This document shows, in pieces, positions 8,837 to 20,110 of a stretch of DNA of 64,000 nucleotides. The notes under the pieces were generated by a model that saw only the letters and a program-made list of their open reading frames with translations, did no database searches and was not told the origin of the DNA. Every line of letters begins with the position of its first letter. The stretch's first letter is position 1. The DNA comes from Paralvinella palmiformis (Eukaryota; Annelida; Polychaeta; Terebellida; Alvinellidae), in NCBI GenBank assembly GCA_025642065.1, contig JAODUP010000057.1, positions 124,001 through 188,000 on the forward strand, read 5' to 3'. The position numbers and the translations under genes are program-made.

Positions 8837-11269
8837 CTACAGATCGAACTGCTTCTTAAGTGCGAGCATATGCTCTAACTTTATGGATCCACCGCCGCAA
8901 ACGATAATTACAACCGATCGAACGTTGACCAACCTGTTCTCAGACTGGAGGGAATGGAGAATGTCGGAATAAACAGCTGCCAACGGCGCGCCACAGGCTG
9001 GCTCAACCAGCATTCGATGTTCGTCTGAAACAGGTAACGTTTGCGGGATTTAGTGGACAGATCCGGATTGCTTCCAACAACGTCGAACGTCCGTTTCCGT
9101 AGATCGCAAACGATTTCGATACCAAATGTTAAAGGAAGGAATGCGAACGTACCAAGAAATTTTAAGCAGGCGTCAACACACCGTTTGTCGTCGATCACTT
9201 TGGATATGATAGGCCTCGTTTTGTAATAGTCTACCGCTTGTTGTGCCACGGTTAGCGCACCAAGACACTTGGCCACGCTGTATAATAAAGATAAAATATA
9301 AATGTTTATGAATTGCGAGTCGAGTAGGACGCACACACACCCAACTCCCCCCCCCCTTTTTGGGGTTTTGTTATGTGGCGAAACGATTTTCCATATGAAA
9401 TTATTTGAATGGTATAGACTGTAACACTAATTTCTTGAATCTCTGTGCCAGTACGTTTTCACACCATACACACACGCGCACACACGCACACGCACGCACG
9501 CACACACACAAACACATCTACACACAAGAATCAACGGACGGAAGAAACTAATACCAAAACTTTGATGATGCTGTTCTGAAGAACAGGCAATATAACATGA
9601 AGGCCAATAAATAAACTTAATTTAATAAACTTAATATTGTATATACGTAAACAAACAAACAAACAAACAAACAAATATACCTGAGGCATGGATGCATAGG
9701 ACAAAAACAAAACAAAAACAAACAATGATAGAGCTCTTCCGGGAACGATCCTTGTGATAGATATACCGACCTAGTAATATCAGGTAATGTTATCAGTCTG
9801 CCGGATTGAACTGATTTGTTATACGAGTCGGCTCCTTCGGTCTCCATGGCCAGGATGGGTACGCGTCCCCACCCGACAGCGTCCATTCCTTGGACTACTC
9901 CGCACAGGAGTCCTCCGCCACCAACAGCAACAACGACCAGGTCTGGAGCATCGCGAAGGTCTTCTGCCACCTCGGCTATCATGGATGCATGGCCTTCCCT
10001 GCGTAACAAACGACGGCGTGATATATCGCAGCTGAGCCACAAATACCCGTCTTCGGTTATAACACGGTAGTGATAGTTGTGTAGGTGTCAACTACGTAAT
10101 TAATTAATAAGCTGGGGCTTTTTAAAATAGCAACTTTTGCCGCTCGTGCTTTGTTACGTCCAAACATCAAGCCGTTCTGTGATATTATTCAAAAAGGAGA
10201 AACCAACTTCTATACTACTAACCATACATCCGGATCATCGAATGGGTGCAAGTAAGCAACACCTAAATAAAGAAAGTTTCACGGACTGATTAGGTTGATA
10301 TATTCCTCACAAGACGAAATTAAAGCATACGTGGATCGAATTCTTCATTAAAGGAACAGTTCATCTTCATTTCAAATTTTCAGCAATAATACAGCTATGT
10401 TCACAAATATCACAAATGATTACCCACATATTAAATAATCCAGTTCAAAGTTGCTGATTAATCGACTATTAATGGCCTGTGCGTCTAGCTATTTTGAAGC
10501 TAGACACAGAGCGGTAGCTCATGAATGCTGACGTCGCTTGAACCAAACACATTGACCGGAAGTCTGTATAACCCATTTAAGAGCATTTAAACAAGTGCTA
10601 GCCAAGAATAATTCCGGAACGAAACGTAGTAATCTCGCTAAATTTACACCATGACTGACATTCAGCCATATCAGTTTGAGCCAGAAGGACCATTACAAGG
10701 TGAAGATGATTCCGATTGTTTTAAAGAAAGCAGAATCATTGAAGAAAGCGCGAGGAGAACCGGAAACGCCAACTGGTGTCTATGTGAACTCTGTGTACTC
10801 CTGGCCAATGTGACGTCAGAACACGTTTCTCCTTCCCGCCTTCGAATCTGGCATCCGGTGCAGCCATAATGGCGGCCCTCCAGTAATTTGGATTATTTCC
10901 TTATATTTGTGATATCAGGTATAGTTCGTGATTATTATTGTGAAATGTTTGTTCACTGTTATAAGCATTACACATTTAGTAATATTATCTGAGGGTGAAC
11001 TGTCCCTTTATAATAGATCAATATATAAGTATTCATTGCTACTCTAAACTTATCATTGTCATCATTACCTGGTTGTGTCGCATCTTCGCGTGCTCTGACG
11101 TCAGCGTCGTCCCATACTGATCCATGTATAACGACGGAAGCACCCTGATGATTGATAATTAATAATAAATAGTGTCCTCAATAGTGGAGATTGGTAATTA
11201 ATAATACATAATGTCGAACACACATACATATCAAGATGTATACAAAAAGATAACAACAAAGAAAGTTCC

Positions 11270-11302
<33 letters not shown>

Positions 11303-11356
11303 CGTGCATGCGTACGTGCATGCATGCATGCATACATACATACGTACGTACATACA

Positions 11357-11390
<34 letters not shown>

Positions 11391-13016
11391 AATACATACA
11401 TACATACATTCATACATATATACATACATACATATATAGATACATACATACTTACATACATACATACATACATATATAAATACATACATACATACATATA
11501 TAAATACATACATACATACATACGTACGTACGTACGTACGTACATGCATGCATACATACATACATACATACATACAGACCTCTGCTTCAAGCCTATCTTT
11601 TACGAAGATTGGTGTACTCTGTGGTATGTATATGGTGATGGGGATAGCTAACTTCCTGGCTGTGTATGCTGCAGCAAAGCCAGCGTTACCACCGGATGAC
11701 GTCACCACTCTTGTACATCGTCTTTCTATAGCCTGATAGATTAATACCATTTTTAGTCCATCAACAGGGACGCACGAATTTATTACAAACATAATTATGA
11801 CAATAACGTAAAACAACGTTAAGAAAACTGACATTTCAAAGGCAGTATCACCCTTTTCAATAGCAGCCGATGTCCGACGCTATACGTCGTCTATTTTACA
11901 GTCCCTCGTCGCCTATTTTATCGGCAGAAAATCGTTCGGCTACTTTGGTTTTGGCGTAAAAGTGGCCTAGAATGCACCAAATACTCCATTTTCGCAACTT
12001 TTTCAGGGGAGAGCCCCTCTCTTCCAATGAAGAAGGGCCGCTACTGTGTTCGTGTGACTACCACTACCCCTCGGCTAGCCCTTAACCACCACGACCACCA
12101 CCCCCTTTCAGCATCCACACCTGCCTCCGGCAACGCCGCGGTGTTTTTAATAATAATAATAATAATGTATATTTAATAAAGCGCCCTTACTAGCAGGAAC
12201 CATTCAAAGGCGCTGTTGTGCTGCTGCCTACTTTTGGTAAGGGGTCTTTTACTTTATTCCCTACTGAAAAGGCTGAGTATACAGTCAAAATACGCTGTGT
12301 TATAGGGATATAATTAACAATGTTCGAATAAAGTCGGAAACTGGAGAGAAAATGAGGCGGTTAGTCAAACTGGGTAGTATTTATATTGGTAATTGTATTG
12401 TGAGCATCACAGTCTCACAAATTCTCATTTGGAAGACATAGATACGACGACGTACGTCGGTTATCGATATAAAGAAACTGGTTAAAATATACTCAACAGC
12501 AGACCCATAACAGATTGACCGTATTCTGATACACGATTCACAAATTATAACTTTTTTATTTTACTGACAGCAAGCGCATATAGAACGTTGAAAAGGAAGA
12601 TGATTGAAGCATTGCTTATATAATGCACACCCCCTAAACTTAACATTTAAAAAACTTCATGGTAAATTAAAACAAAAAGATAAAAGATGTGGATTAGAAT
12701 AACTTAATTGCATCCATTCTCAAAAAGGTCCCGATGCGTTTATTTTGCTTTACGCCCACGGGAAATTAGTCGTATAGAACTGTCATAAGTCACCTTTGTT
12801 ATACTGTTGCTAATGCCTCGCAGTTTGAACGACGCCGATGGTTGAGTGTTTTCTAATTTCAGATAAACTAGACATCCAGCTCGCTGGCTCATAAGTGTGC
12901 TTTCGATCAGCGGAGTTCGTATGTATAATCTGAAATAAAATAGTTATATTTATACTTCGACAAAGTTTATATTCTTGATGTTAGCTTGCGTGTATAGGGT
13001 TTTTCTTTTCTTCTAC

Positions 13017-13047
<31 letters not shown>

Positions 13048-13560
13048 CTATAAGGTGGACGTTCCAATGGTGCAATGGTTAGAGCAATCAACTGAAAATC
13101 TCCAGGATATGGGTCCTAATTGGACTCGTACCTGTATTTCTGAGTTATGTTTCCCTACTGGGTGTCGCCCCTGGTGTGACCGGCGCCGAGACTAAACAAC
13201 TGAACTCAACTGATATATAAAGTCATATTGGGACACCCGTTACCATATACGGCCAATATATGGGTCGAATAGGGAGAGCTACCGATTTGTAAGGAAAAAA
13301 ACACAAAATGGCGCAGCTTTAACCGTTTAACGATTGTGGCGACACTCAGTGGATTTTTACATCTAGCGAACTGCGGCCTGACCTAATATCCTGATCTATA
13401 AACACAAATAGATAAAAACCTTCAGTTCACACGGTTCAGCTGTCTATGTCGGCCATCAAACAAAAGCTAAACGCGAGCTAAACAAGAAAACTTCGAACGC
13501 TTTAGCGAGGCATACCGTATTAGAGCAGCCTCAAATCTAACTGTCTTACCTACGAGACAT
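8837..13560 (-). CDS. SDSL: Serine dehydratase-like (L-serine/L-threonine ammonia-lyase), complete
   Basis: PLP enzyme that deaminates L-serine or L-threonine to pyruvate or 2-oxobutyrate plus ammonia in the cytosol. Coding exons: 13560-13550, 12929-12794, 11732-11580, 11144-11069, 10262-10223, 9998-9771, 9277-9153, 9024-8837. The sum is 957 nt, i.e. 318 codons plus TAG, close to the usual 320-330. All introns are GT-AG and phases agree. Motifs: PLP lysine K39 in SASFKLRG (residues 35-42); SSGGNAG at 61-67, which contacts the PLP ring; HPFDDP from the 40-nt exon 5; tetraglycine VGGGGL at 164-169 for the phosphate; LPDITSVAK; LVEPACGA; IVCGGG near the C terminus. Gly63, where classical SDS has Ala, points to the SDSL type. 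The start is the only in-frame ATG that fits the phase-2 donor of an 11-nt coding exon. The SDSL rather than SDS label is inference. Confidence 0.93.
9455..9520. repeat. CA/CG-rich dinucleotide tract
   Basis: Imperfect CA repeat with CG interruptions in intron 6 of the SDSL gene. A short AAAC tetranucleotide run follows at about 9652-9676. Confidence 0.8.
10223..10262 (-). other. SDSL: 40-nt micro-exon 5 of SDSL
   Basis: Flanked by TTTCTTTATTTAG and GTTAGT. It encodes VAYLHPFDDPDV plus split codons at both ends (G from exon 4, W completed by exon 6). The HPFDDP motif is conserved in serine dehydratases and joins the preceding ATQPG to the following WEGHAS. It is too short to be found without splicing logic. 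Confidence 0.9.
10351..11008 (+). mobile_element. 658-bp TIR DNA element with TA flanks, in SDSL intron 4
   Basis: Left end AAGGAACAGTTCA and right end TGAACTGTCCCTT are inverted repeats with one mismatch, and a TA dinucleotide flanks each end, as for Tc1/mariner-type insertions. Without it intron 4 of the SDSL gene would be about 150 bp. It contains a short ORF (10651-10869) related to P2X7 C-terminal-like proteins. A diverged copy is at 59773-60398. Confidence 0.75.
10651..10869 (+). pseudogene. P2X7 C-terminal-like ORF fragment inside TIR element
   Basis: A 72-codon frame begins MTDIQPYQFEPEGP, is acidic up to about residue 30, then has R-x-G-N-x-x-W-C-x-C-x-x-C (residues 36-48). The PYQFEP start and the RxGNxxWCxC core match, from memory of the family, short P2X7 C-terminus-like proteins that are abundant in invertebrate genomes. 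The expected later cysteines (M-x-T-x-x-E-x-x-CC) are missing: the frame reads LLANVTSEHVSPS and stops, so it looks truncated or frame-shifted. No transposase is visible. Whether the protein was captured by the element or is part of its family is open. Confidence 0.6.
11275..11577. repeat. ACAT/AT compound microsatellite
   Basis: An AT run at 11275-11301 is followed by GTGC/ATGC steps and long ACAT arrays with AT interruptions up to 11577. It fills most of SDSL intron 3. On the minus strand the TATG array begins within about 5 nt of the exon 3 donor (GT at 11579). Long ORFs of repeated Y, M, C, T and H across it are artefacts. Confidence 0.95.
11856..12270 (+). repeat. Dispersed repeat R1, copy 1, with nested insertion
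   Basis: Sequence from TTTTCAATAGCAG through GTCTATTTTACAGTCC to TTTATTCCCTAC matches, in reverse complement, 41272-41622. Copy 1 is interrupted at about 12148-12215 by an ATA-triplet-headed segment (TAATAAAGCGCCCTTACTAG) that is related to 43465-43800. It lies in SDSL intron 2. No coding capacity or clear inverted ends are visible, so the class is unknown. Confidence 0.65.
13048..13215 (+). mobile_element. tRNA-derived SINE, family 2
   Basis: A tRNA-like head (GTGCAATGGTTAGAGCAATC, then a B-box-like GGACTCGTACC) precedes a body with CCCTGGTGTGACCGGCGCCG and AGACTAAACAA. Related but more diverged copies lie at 37875-38015, 46128-46300 and 49955-50105. It sits in SDSL intron 1, next to an AT run at 13025-13047. 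Confidence 0.6.
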
Positions 13561-14998
13561 GATTGTTCTGTACTCGTTACCCCACTTATCGTCTACACAC
13601 TGTCACGACTGTGTTAAAACACAGGCACGTTCGCCACTCTCCGCTCACTCAAACCACGTGACACAGGGACGCCAAACTCATCAGGTTGAATATAAACACA
13701 AATTAACAGCCGAAGAGCAGCGTACTCCACTAAATATCCGAGGTTTGGATGTGTAATTTAGTCTGTTCAGAATTTACAAACTGCATCTCGCCGTTATGTC
13801 TATCAACAAAGCAAACGTTATGATCTAGAATTGATCCTCATAGGGCATGCATAAATGTGTAAAGTTGGCGTAATATAACGCGAGAGCTGTTTGGTTCTTC
13901 GGGGATCGTACAGTTTATATATATATATATATATATATATCGATCGTTGCTTGTTCCCAGGATCGTGACTCGGGGTTCTTTTATTATTGTCTCGCATGGA
14001 TTAAATATTGATGATGGACAAAACATTTCACGTCGGGATTCGATCCTGCTATCCGGTTGTCAATGTACGCTGCAAACTAGATCTATAATATTATTTCTAA
14101 TCAGATCGGGGTTTTTGTTCCTATATAAACGAAAGCCACTCTATATTTATTTGGCCTTACAATACAACTTTTATCGTCCCATCCATCACCCGTTTAAAAA
14201 AACATTTACATAATAAACTGTATATATTAGTGGGAATTAAGACGCCTTCGGCTACACTGGCCCTTCAACCACCATTGACAATGTTGTGTCCTATTATTGC
14301 ATTATATCTATTGTATGCATGGATATGCATATGTAAATTAATAATAAATTTCAGTTCAGAGTTGATATGACGACATCAATAAATCGATTCAATTACCCCT
14401 GGCGCCACCATGCGGCTGAAATTCACACTACGGTCTCGGGTTAGAATTCTAAGAATTACGATTTACGCGTGTAGCGGCCGATAAATGTCTTACTGAAAAG
14501 CTGTATTTAAGCGATTTACCAGCTATATTTGGATTTATGTATAGACCATTAAGGGTACGTGATCTCCAGATAATAATTTTGCATTTAATTGGAATGGCAT
14601 AGACATCATCCAATAGATATATATACCACTAAACTAATTATTGGGATTTTGTAGCCGTTTAATTGATTAAACCTCTAGTTTAAGAAAAAATTAGGGCAAC
14701 GTTTCCTGTGTGATTCTATCGATCTAGAACTAACTCGGGTCATTATCGTTTCAAAAGAGATGCGCGCGCATCCTCACGTACGTTTAAAATTATTATTTAA
14801 TACGATAGATTTTGTGTTAAGCATATATATATATATATATGATGTTTGTCATAGTTATTAACGCAACTAGGCTGCGTATTACGTAAGTAAAGGTTAGTCA
14901 CATTTCGAGTATGCTCTATTTTAACTTCGGCCCATGACTAATCTTGGAAAGAAATCCGGGGGATTATACTTTCTAAAGAAATACGCTGAACCGGATTA

Positions 14999-15117
14999 TG
15001 GGGCCCCTTATCTCAAATAAAAAGTTAGTAGGGGAACCTTATCTCAAATAAAAGGCTTCAAACAGGGGCCCTTTATCTCAAATAAGAGACCCCAGACAGG
15101 GGCCATTTTTAATTAAA
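14999..15117. repeat. Short tandem repeat, about 34-bp unit, 3.5 copies
   Basis: Units begin GGGGCCCCTTATCTCAAATA, then GGGGAACCTTATCTCAAATA, GGGGCCCTTTATCTCAAATA and a degraded GGGGCCATTTTTAATTAAAT. The spacers between them differ. No function is evident. Confidence 0.75.
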
Positions 15118-15294
15118 TCTCAGACTCCCAAACTTCCCCTTTTAAGTTAAAGGAATTATTCTGCAATGCAAATTATTAAAATATTATCAAAATAAAATTA
15201 TCTCTGAAAATCTTTTAGCAGGCCCCTACGCTGCAGCCTATATGATAATCTGGCGTTGGAAATACGATGATTAATTCGACGATATTGAAACACC

Positions 15295-15375
15295 AAGCAC
15301 ACACTACCAGAATTCCACCGTAGGACCTGGAAACGTATCCAGTGCACTATCCGTTACACACCGCGATGGTTAGCC
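15295..15375 (-). mobile_element. tRNA-like SINE head fragment
   Basis: The reverse complement has GTGTAACGGATAGTGCACTG with a plausible A box, then a degenerate B box in GGTGGAATTC. No aminoacyl-stem pairing supports a real tRNA gene, so a SINE head is the better reading. Confidence 0.35.
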
Positions 15376-16140
15376 TTTTATTAAAAAAAATTATAATTCA
15401 GCAGTAGTTCAAAATTTAATGGAAAACAATGAAGAATTAATTAACAAAACCGTCGGTCTGATCTTAAATCAACATAATGTTTAATGGCCGCGATATACAA
15501 GTATATTATTTAAATGTTAGAAAACCATAGTTACTTGGTGAAGCTGCAGATGCGAGAAATTCCATCCCATTTGCTATACAAGTAGAAATGGCTTCATTTC
15601 AAATTAGGCGCCGGTGGTTATTCGAATTGGCTAATGCAGATGTTTGGTTAAACCGTCCGAAAAGATTACGAGATACCAGAAATTATTCAAAATAGCAACA
15701 AAAATGGCGACCAATATGTTTGTTTCGTGTTATATACTGCATCAATCATGTAATTGGCTACTTTCTTCTTCGACGTTTCAGAGATACATTTATAGAGACT
15801 ACGGATAATCTAGTTGAAATGCCAGGTAAAAAACCCCCATTTGATTACAATCTCTACTGCTTAATATTCTTGTACTGAAATAAAACAGACTTGCCCCATT
15901 ACTAGTACAAAGCCATTCAAAGGAACGCACACTATAACCCAGCAACATATTTTGTCGAGCAAGTACCATTGTATTAAATGCACCTTATGAATGAAGCCTC
16001 ATCCATACATTTACCCTACCATGAGCATAAAAGTGGCTGTAAAACACCAATTATCATCATCACCTGTACAGAATATAAATACAATTGTGACAAGTGGTGT
16101 TAACAACATTTTTAAAAACAAACAGCAACACAAAACTATT

Positions 16141-18631
16141 TAGTTCTGTTATTAATTTTATTCATAACCTTCACTGATTTTGTTTTCCATCTTAATTCAG
16201 ATCTACTAAATATCCCTCCTCACAAATCAAGCTAAAATGAACAATTTTAATATGGTTTTTCTTTATCGTGCATCGATTATGCTCCAAGAGCGCAGTACAT
16301 TTTATTCGCCATGTGACACCTTTGCCAAATCCATTTGCTTAAAATTCTTGAAAAACAATATTCCGAATACGTCTCCATTATCAAGTAAAACTAGATTATC
16401 AATAAATAATCTCTTATGGCGGCAATCAGTGCATGGACTGAATAACCTGAATGCCTTTCTGCATTTCATTGTCTATCCATTTGGAACCAGAGCAAATAAA
16501 CTGACCTGAACCACTGACTTCAAGATTGTTATTTCCTATCTTGTATTCTGAACACTCTGGTACAATGAAGTCGGCCAGTCATGATATCTCGTTTTCCACA
16601 CATACATTGGGGCAGCTTTCTGCCTCGATTAGCTAATGGAACTCGTGTATCGCGTTATACTCTATAACACACCGCAGATAGCAGGATGCGTGTTCCAACT
16701 CATATTCACAAAATTTGCACACATCTCGCATGACGTTTAAAAATTCATACAACAAACTCCAGGTTCTCCACGCCAATCTGGAGCAAATTCGCATATATGC
16801 AGAGTCTAACGTCACATATTAGACCAACCAACTCACATGAAATGTCTCACACACACACACACACATTCATTCACATGTCTATATAGTTTCTCATCACATT
16901 CCACAACACCTCAGTGGTTTCCAATATAGTTCAATGTACTTCAGATAAAATTAATTATATGCATGGATTTTCAATATTAATATCTCACATAGGCAAAACA
17001 TTCACAGTATAAAAATCAAAACCCAAATATCGTCAGGTACGCTCTTTCACAATTCAAATCTGAATAGACTTTTAGCTGCGACAGACTTAGACAGAGATGG
17101 ACTCCATTCGTATTTAGCAGTGACACTCGGACTTCTTCAACTCTGAAGGAATCAAATCCCTGAGATAAATAACTGGTGACTAGTGTTTCAGTACCCGGAT
17201 CTAGTACAGTTATTTTCACAAAGTCACCATATTTTTAAACTGTCACATTTCTCTTAGATTTCAGGGATAGCCAATAGCTGTTCCAGTTGGTGATGATCCT
17301 TCTTGGGCAAACTATAATATATATATATATATATTGCAATTGACCAGGTGTGTGTATGTTTGTGTGTATGTGTACGTGTGTCTGACTACACCACTATCAC
17401 TGCATGCCCAGAACTACTCAAGTCTCGCAATGAATCCATTCAAACATCTTACAGACAAAATCTTTTTCTACCATCCATCTTGGCATCACTGTAAACCTCT
17501 CTCTGCCTCTCTCACAGTGACCTGGGGATTCCGCCCCGGTCAGCTCAAGCACAGATGTTCACACTGAACATCACCAGAAGAGCAGCAACATTAAATACAC
17601 CACTCGAGCCAAGTGTCATTTGCCTTCATATAAACAGTCTTGCAGCTAGCCCGCAAGACGAGATGGATGGGAGGTGTAATAGCAAATTATAACTCTACTA
17701 CATAAAAAACATTTTCTGGTCTTGCCATCCCCTTGCTAGAAGAGGCTGTGCAGACAGAAGTCTGACTGGAGTTCTGGTGGAAAAACTCACTTAACTGGCT
17801 GATTCTGCACACACACACTCACACACATATACACATCAACTACACAGACATACTTCAACAAGGTTCAAGTTCGACTGTACAAGGAGACTTCGCTCACATG
17901 ACAATGGGCAGCTGAATCTCAGTCAACTGTAGACAGAGAACACTGTACAAGGTAAAAGAATGTAACAGACGAAGGATAACAATTTCTACACCACAGTACA
18001 GTCATTCCTTACATTCAAATTAATGCCAAACATGACTTAACTAGGTTAAACATGTTATAATAACGCAACACTGGATCACATACATCTGAAATGTTGTCAT
18101 ATATACACCATATGTAAATAAATGTCTATGCAACATTTCCATACATACATACATACACACACACAATCACACACACATTATATTAATATTACACACAGGC
18201 AGACATGCATACACATATTGCTACCAAGTAACCTTGTCTATGATTTGAGCACACAAAATAGGTTTATCCAGTCACACATGTTCAAATGAAACTAAAATAA
18301 ATGTGCAAATTTGGGCACATATTCTCTAATGCTTGTCCCTGGTGCGAGGAAGGTCAGCAACGGTCATGTCACTTCAGGCAGGACATATGATTCCACCACC
18401 AACATCCTGGGCGTGGAAGGTCAAGGTCAAGAAAATGGCCCAAAGAGACAACAGGGAGTTGGATTCCCAAGTCTCACTGCAAACCTGCAAGACATCATAC
18501 TCTGGTAAAACACTTAAAATACGTAGACATTATTCAGCGATGAACTAAATCAATTTAATTCAAATAAAAATGAAATAACAAGATCAATTTACCATACTAA
18601 TGGGAAGAAACATCACACACTAAGCATCAGA
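16141..18631 (-). other. ATXN2: Probable 3' UTR of ATXN2
   Basis: No coding exon is visible on either strand. The change to CpG-poor sequence, as in the ATXN2 body, begins near here. Minus-strand AATAAA signals occur at 16306-16301 and 16162-16157, which would give a 3' UTR of about 2.4 kb. AC-rich tracts lie near 16850-16864, 17810-17830 and 18150-18180, and an AT run at 17317-17334. ORFs at 16237-16509 and 17334-17567 look non-coding. Confidence 0.4.
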
Positions 18632-20077
18632 TCACTGGTTGTGGTGGTAGGCTTGAGGGTTTTGTTGTACCACTGAATAAAGCCAAAGAATCATCAGTTA
18701 ATTATAAAGCATCAAAATTTATTACCAATTAGTATTTCAATAATACCAGTAAAAATCTTCAAAAAACAATCAGATAGACAGACACTTACTGTGCTGTTGC
18801 ATAATGTTCATAGGACCAGCCTGGCCTGGAAGAGGAGGACCACCTAAAATATAAACAAATATGTAGTTAAAATGATTTGTTATGTGTAGGCACATGTACA
18901 TATACAAGAGTGTACACACTCTCACATACACACCAGGGCCGGAAAAATCGGTAGCCTAGACTTTGTCTTCGGGCTAGTGAGTAGTCTAAAACACTAGCCT
19001 GACCAGGCTACTGCCATTTTGAGACAAGATATTTGGTAATCTTAAGTTTGTTTTCCTCAGAATGATTTCCCGCTGTCTTGGAGCTCCTTGCAGTGGAAGA
19101 AATGCGCAGAAATTGTTGGCTTGATCGATTTAGTCCCACCAAAAACTCTAGAAGATCTATGAAAATGTGTTGATAATTTTACCAAATATACCCAATAAAA
19201 AGGAGTAAATACTTTGTGTTAATATTATAAGTAGATGATATTATACAAGCAATTAGATGATTGACAGCAGCTATCACACCTTATTCCAGGTTTTCTGAAC
19301 TGTCAGAAACTTGGAATCTGCCTATAAAAGATGACCCTCTGCCGTTACTCATTCTCATTTACTCCTACTATTTACTAGTCTAGTGATACCAGCAACATAA
19401 GTTGACAAATATTACTCCTTTTTTGCAATACGGGAATTTGTGTGAACAAATCTACTGTAATGTACCAGAATGGCTGGATCTACAAAACAACAGTGGGATT
19501 CCCACCGCCTGTATGGCTTAGTGGGTAAAAGTGTGGGACTTTCTTAGTCATTTCTTAGGTTAGAGGTTCGAATCCCGGCAGTGGCAATATAGTAGAAGTT
19601 TTCTCGCCCGAATATGCCTTATATTGTAAATTCTAAATTTATTTAGAATTAGTTTCCGCAGTGAAGCAGTAAATTATAGACAATATACGTCTCCCTCATT
19701 TGAGGTAGCTAAGCCAAGTAAAAATAACTTTCATTTTGGCCATTATTATTATTATCACCTCAACAGACACAAGAAAAAGATTCCTGGCCAGAATGTGGAC
19801 TTCACTGATAATTTATTAGTGGATGAACTATGAACTGTTGATCAGTGTATACTTGTATTGTGTAGTGTGGATCAATAAAACACATAATCATTGTCTTTAT
19901 TACACAAAATTACGATCTGGGGTTCTCCGTCAATTCCAGCCCAGTTTTGTTCTGACTAGTAAAAATAAATTATAGTAATTTTTTGTTGGGCTAGTAAAAC
20001 ATTTGTTGGGCTGTAAGAAATTTGGTTGGAAATTTTACTAGCCCAGCCGCTAATGAGATGTTGAAATATTTTTCTGG

Positions 20078-20110
<33 letters not shown>

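Larger units (their letters stand above)
13561..16140. other. Intergenic DNA between SDSL and ATXN2
   Basis: No coding exon that I can support. It holds the 5' flank of the SDSL gene, AT runs at 13916-13940 and 14823-14840, a tandem repeat at 14999-15117, a tRNA-like SINE head on the minus strand (about 15295-15375) and a family 1 SINE tail (about 15990-16065). CpG is still common to about 15.8 kb. Confidence 0.6.

Noticed and set aside
11275..11577. CRISPR-like regular repeat array
   Set aside because: Simple 4-bp microsatellite in a eukaryotic intron. There are no spacer-repeat units and no cas genes.
11211..11651. Long ORFs of repeated Y, I, H, T (plus) and Y, M, C, V (minus)
   Set aside because: They are translations of the ACAT/AT microsatellite. 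Only the SDSL exon 3 part (11732-11580) on the minus strand is coding.
16237..16509. 90-codon plus-strand ORF downstream of ATXN2
   Set aside because: No recognisable domain, no splice context and AT-rich composition. It lies in the probable ATXN2 3' UTR on the opposite strand.
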